Shown here piece by piece: positions 61,296 to 64,000 of a stretch of 64,000 nt of DNA. Where the stretch lies: NCBI RefSeq assembly GCF_932526225.1, contig NC_064045.1, forward strand, positions 620,001 to 684,000, in the 5' to 3' direction. A program made the translations under genes and the position numbers. Each line of letters starts with the position of its first letter. The stretch's first letter is position 1. The stretch is from Nematostella vectensis. Taxonomy: Eukaryota; Cnidaria; Anthozoa; Actiniaria; Edwardsiidae. The notes beneath the pieces were generated by a model that saw nothing but the letters and a program-made list of their open reading frames with translations, made no database searches and was not told the DNA's origin.

Positions 61296-62226
61296 ATACA
61301 GAAATACTTTATATATTAATATAATATAAGAGTCTCCAGAGGGACTTTGAAGGCTGTTCCAAAACTGTGCTTATTATACATGTACGACCTACTTTGGGTT
61401 TCGAAGTTTGTGAGAAGTCATTGAATATCTTATTCGGTTTTGATTCTCTGGTTACTGACAAGTCCTGGTGCAGGTGCTAATGGCCAGATTAGAAGAGTTC
61501 TGGGCTCTTGTCAAAGTCGTATTCGTTTTTTTTTTTTTGGTGTTTTGAATAGTCCACATGGTGTTCTTTGTTGAAGGGAAGTCTCAAAACTTCTGGGTTG
61601 GACCGCATATGGTACTTCTAAGAGCCTCTCGAGAGAACAAGCCTTATCTAGATTTTTTTTGGTCCGTCCTGTCACGCCCAGGGCATGCACAAACACGTGT
61701 GGGCACCAACCCCTATCACTTTTGTAATGGTCCTTCTTCCCTATCACAAGTCTGCTACTCATAACATTATGTGGTGTCATGGAGTAATGTACTCTAACAT
61801 GAGAGAGAAAGCGTCTTTTGTTTTCATTTTATATTGAAACCTGTGTCAACAGGTGTAAAGTGTATTAACACTAGCTTTACACCTGTAAAATATCAGCAAC
61901 TATCTGTGATAGAAGTGGCTGGCGTAATGACAGCTTGGCTTGCTTGAATCTCTGCCTTGTATTTGGCTAGAACTAGTTCTTTGATCTCGAACGGGTAAAG
62001 GGGCCCATGCAGGTTATTTTTTTTTTACGATATACACCTTATAATTATAATTGATGTCCATCGCAATCCGTACTTCCTAAAGTTAGAGCCTAGTGCACGA
62101 ATGGAGTCCAATGGACTCCGTGAAATTTAAAAATGCATACCGCTAGTTTTGCCGCTGTTAATTTATCATATACCATTGTTTGGTCTCGCAAATAAATAAT
62201 AAGAGATACATTATATATTTCAATAT
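61296..62226. repeat. Monomer 67, F2-G2-T2-gc
   Basis: 931 bp. Partner of 56 ('gggtttcgaag'). 'caatccgtacttcc' and 'gcacgaatggagtcc' differ. Confidence 0.95.
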
Positions 62227-63154
62227 ATACAGCAATACTTTATATGTTAATATAATATAAGAGTCTCCAGAGGGACTTTGAAGGCTGTTCCAAAACTGTG
62301 CTTATTATACATGTACCACCTACTTTGGGTTTAGAAGTTTGTGAGAAGTCATTGAATATCTTATTCGGTTTTGATTCTCTGGTTACTGACAAGTCCTGGT
62401 GCAGGTGCCAATGGCCAGATTAGAAGAATTCTGGGCTCTTCTCAAAGTCGTATTCGTTTTTTATTTTTCGGTGTATTGAATAGTCCACATAGTGTTCTTT
62501 GTTGAAGGGAAGTCTCAAAACTTTTGGGTTGGACCGCATGTGGTACTTCTAAGAGCCTCTCGAGAGAACAAGCCTTATCTAGATTTTTTGGTCCGTCCTG
62601 TCACGCCCAGGGCATGCACAAACACGTGTGGGCCGCACCCACCATCACTTTTGTAATGGTACTTCTTCCTTATCACAAGTCTGCTACTCATAACATTATG
62701 TGGTGTCATGGAGTAATGTACTCTTACATGAGAGAGAAAGCGTCTTTTGTTTTAATTTTATATTGAAACCTGAGTCAACAGGTGTAAAGTGTATTAACAC
62801 TAGCTTTACACCTGTAAAATATCAGCAACTATCTGTGATAGAAGTGGCTGGCGTAAAGACAGCTTGGCTTGCTTGAATCTGTGCCTTGTATTTGGATAGA
62901 ACTAGTTCTTTGATCTCGAACGGGTAAAGGGGCCCATGCAGGTTATTTTTTTTCACGATATACACCTTATAATTATAATTGATGTCCATCGCAATCCCTG
63001 CTTCCTAAAGTTAGAGCCTAGTGCACCACTGGAGTCCAATGGACTCCGAGAAATTTAAAAATTCATACTGCTAGTTTTGCCGCTGTTAATTTATCATATA
63101 CCATTGTCTGGTCTTGCAAATAAATAATAAGAGATACTTTATACATTTCAATAT
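62227..63154. repeat. Monomer 68, chimera F2-G1-T3-tc
   Basis: 928 bp. 'gtaccacctac', 'cttctcaaag', 'gcatgtgg', six Ts before 'ggtccg' (one fewer than usual), G1, then 'ggtacttcttcc' and T3. At least three types are combined in one copy. Confidence 0.95.
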
Positions 63155-64000
63155 ATACAGAAATACTTTATATATTAATATAATATAAGAGTCTCCAGAG
63201 CGACTTTGAAGGCTGTTCCAAAAATGTGCTTATTATACATGTACGACCTACTTTGGGTTTAGAAGTTTGTGAGAAGTCATTGAATATCTTATTCGGTTTT
63301 GATTTATCTGGTGTACTGACTAGTCCTGGTGCAGGTGCCAATGGCCAGATTAAAAGAGTTCTAGGCTCTTGTCAAAATCGTATTCGTTTTTTATTTTTCG
63401 GTGTATTGAATAGTCCACATGGTGTTCTTTGTTAAAGGGAAGTCTCAAAACTTCTGCGTTGGACCGCATATGGTACTTCTAAGAGCCTCTCGAGAGAACC
63501 AGCCTTATCTAGATTTTTTTGGTCCGTCCTGTCACGCCCAGGGCATGCACAAACACGTGTGGGCCGCACCCACCATCACTTTTGTAATGGTCCCTCTTCC
63601 TTATCACAAGTCTGGTACTCTTAACATTATGTGGTGTCATGGAGTAATGTACTCTTACATGAGAGAGAAAGCGTCTTTTGTTTTAATTTTATATTGAAAC
63701 CTGTGTCAACAGGTGTAAAGTGTATTAACACTAGCTTTACACCTATAAAATATCAACAACTATCTGTGATAGAAGTGGCTGGCGTAATGACAGCTTGGCT
63801 TGCTTGAATCTCTGCCTTGTATTTGGCTAGAACTAGTTCTTTGATCTCGAACGGGTAAAGGGGCCAATGCAGGTTTTTTTTTTTCACGCTATACACCTTA
63901 TAATTATAATTGATGTCCATCGCAATCCCTGTTTCCTAAAGTTAGAGCCTAGTGCACCACTGGATTTCAATGGACTCCGAGAAATTTAAAAATTCATACT
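63155..64000. repeat. Monomer 69, partial at window end, F1-G1-T1-tc
   Basis: First 846 bases only. 'gagcgactttg', 'ctaggctc', 'tcaaaatcg', 'cttctgcgttgg', 'ggggccaatgc', an all-T run followed by 'cacgctatac' (as in monomers 1, 7 and 10), 'ctggatttcaatgg'. The array continues past the window. Confidence 0.95.

Larger units (their letters stand above)
60372..62538. repeat. Block 66-68 (copy of 55-57)
   Basis: Partner of 50,155-52,320. After about 62,538 monomer 68 takes the 'gcatgtgg' and G1 states and no longer follows monomer 57. Confidence 0.82.
1..64000. repeat. Tandem satellite array, ~929-bp monomer, 68 full copies plus one partial
   Basis: The same roughly 929-base sequence recurs head to tail with no interruption, inversion or insertion, and all copies can be phased on 'atacagaaatac'. 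Copies differ by scattered substitutions, short indels and T-run length. The variants are shared in blocks among non-adjacent copies, which is the signature of unequal crossing over and gene conversion in satellite DNA. Both window ends lie inside monomers, so the array is longer than 64 kb. The period is not a multiple of three and no frame stays open across monomers. A non-coding eukaryotic satellite is the best reading. Derivation from a mobile element is possible, but no terminal repeats or transposase are visible. Confidence 0.97.

Noticed and set aside
1-64000. CRISPR array, ribosomal DNA or 5S gene cluster
   Set aside because: Repeat units are about 929 bp and nearly identical throughout with no unique spacers, and no 5S, 18S or 28S conserved sequence is visible in the monomer.
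1-64000. Tandem copies of a transposon (LTR, Helitron or IS)
   Set aside because: No terminal inverted or long terminal repeats, target-site duplications, transposase or reverse transcriptase remnants are seen. The hairpin followed by AT-rich sequence recalls Helitron ends only superficially, since no CTRR terminus can be assigned.
1-64000. Assembly artefact of one monomer copied many times
   Set aside because: Monomers carry distinct, internally consistent private variants and datable chimeras, which a simple assembler loop would not create. Exact copy number in near-identical pairs remains uncertain.

Overview
The whole 64 kb window is one tandem satellite array. A monomer of about 929 bp is repeated head to tail, always in the same orientation: 68 complete copies plus a 69th cut by the window end. 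No unique flanking DNA, no recognisable protein gene, rRNA, tRNA, transposase, CRISPR array or bacterial-type operon is visible. Repeat length, AT-richness, very high copy similarity and absence of genes suggest nuclear heterochromatin-type satellite DNA of a eukaryote. I cannot identify the species or the chromosomal location (centromeric, subtelomeric or sex-linked). I do not recognise the monomer as a described satellite family, and no database search was possible.

For coordinates I set monomer starts at the conserved 'atacagaaatac' (also 'ataaagaaatac' or 'atacagcaatac'). 'Phase N' means N bases from that start. Complete monomers are 920 to 932 bp, mostly 927 to 931. Each monomer combines three variable segments. 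Front (phase about 70 to 190): F1 = 'aaaaatgtgc' with 'gatttatctggtgtactg'; F2 = 'aaaactgtgc' with 'gattctctggttactg'; F3 = 'aaaaatgtgc' with 'gattctctggtgtactg'; F4 = F1 start joined to F2 end. Middle (phase about 405 to 425): G1 = 'ggccgcacccacc'; G2 = 'ggcaccaacccc'; G3 = 'ggcctcacccccc'. Tail (phase about 545 to 595): T1 = 'cctgtgtc' with 'cacctataaa'; T2 = 'cctgtgtc' with 'cacctgtaaa'; T3 = 'cctgagtc' with 'cacctgtaaa'. The monomer end carries either 'aaaaattcatac' (tc) or 'aaaaatgcatac' (gc).

The array has irregular higher-order structure. Monomers 1 to 5 recur as 10 to 14 (offset about 8,357 bp). Monomers 5 to 7 recur in part as 16 to 18 (offset 10,219). A six-monomer block of 5,579 bp lies in direct tandem at about 12.3-17.9 kb and 17.9-23.5 kb. 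A two-monomer alternation (1,856 bp) occupies 43.7-48.3 kb. Blocks of about three monomers recur between 37 and 63 kb at offsets of 4.64, 8.35 and 10.22 kb. Several monomers are chimeras in which the crossover can be placed within about 20 to 90 bp.

Each monomer has perfect palindromes or inverted repeats at fixed phases. It also has a pair of hairpins that compete for the same 'acaggt' segment. The tail variants occur in only three of four possible combinations, so in all but a few copies at least one of the two stems has intact arms. Open reading frames of 60 to 118 codons recur only because the monomer recurs. They lie on both strands, are broken by stops and T-run length changes, and are not annotated as genes.
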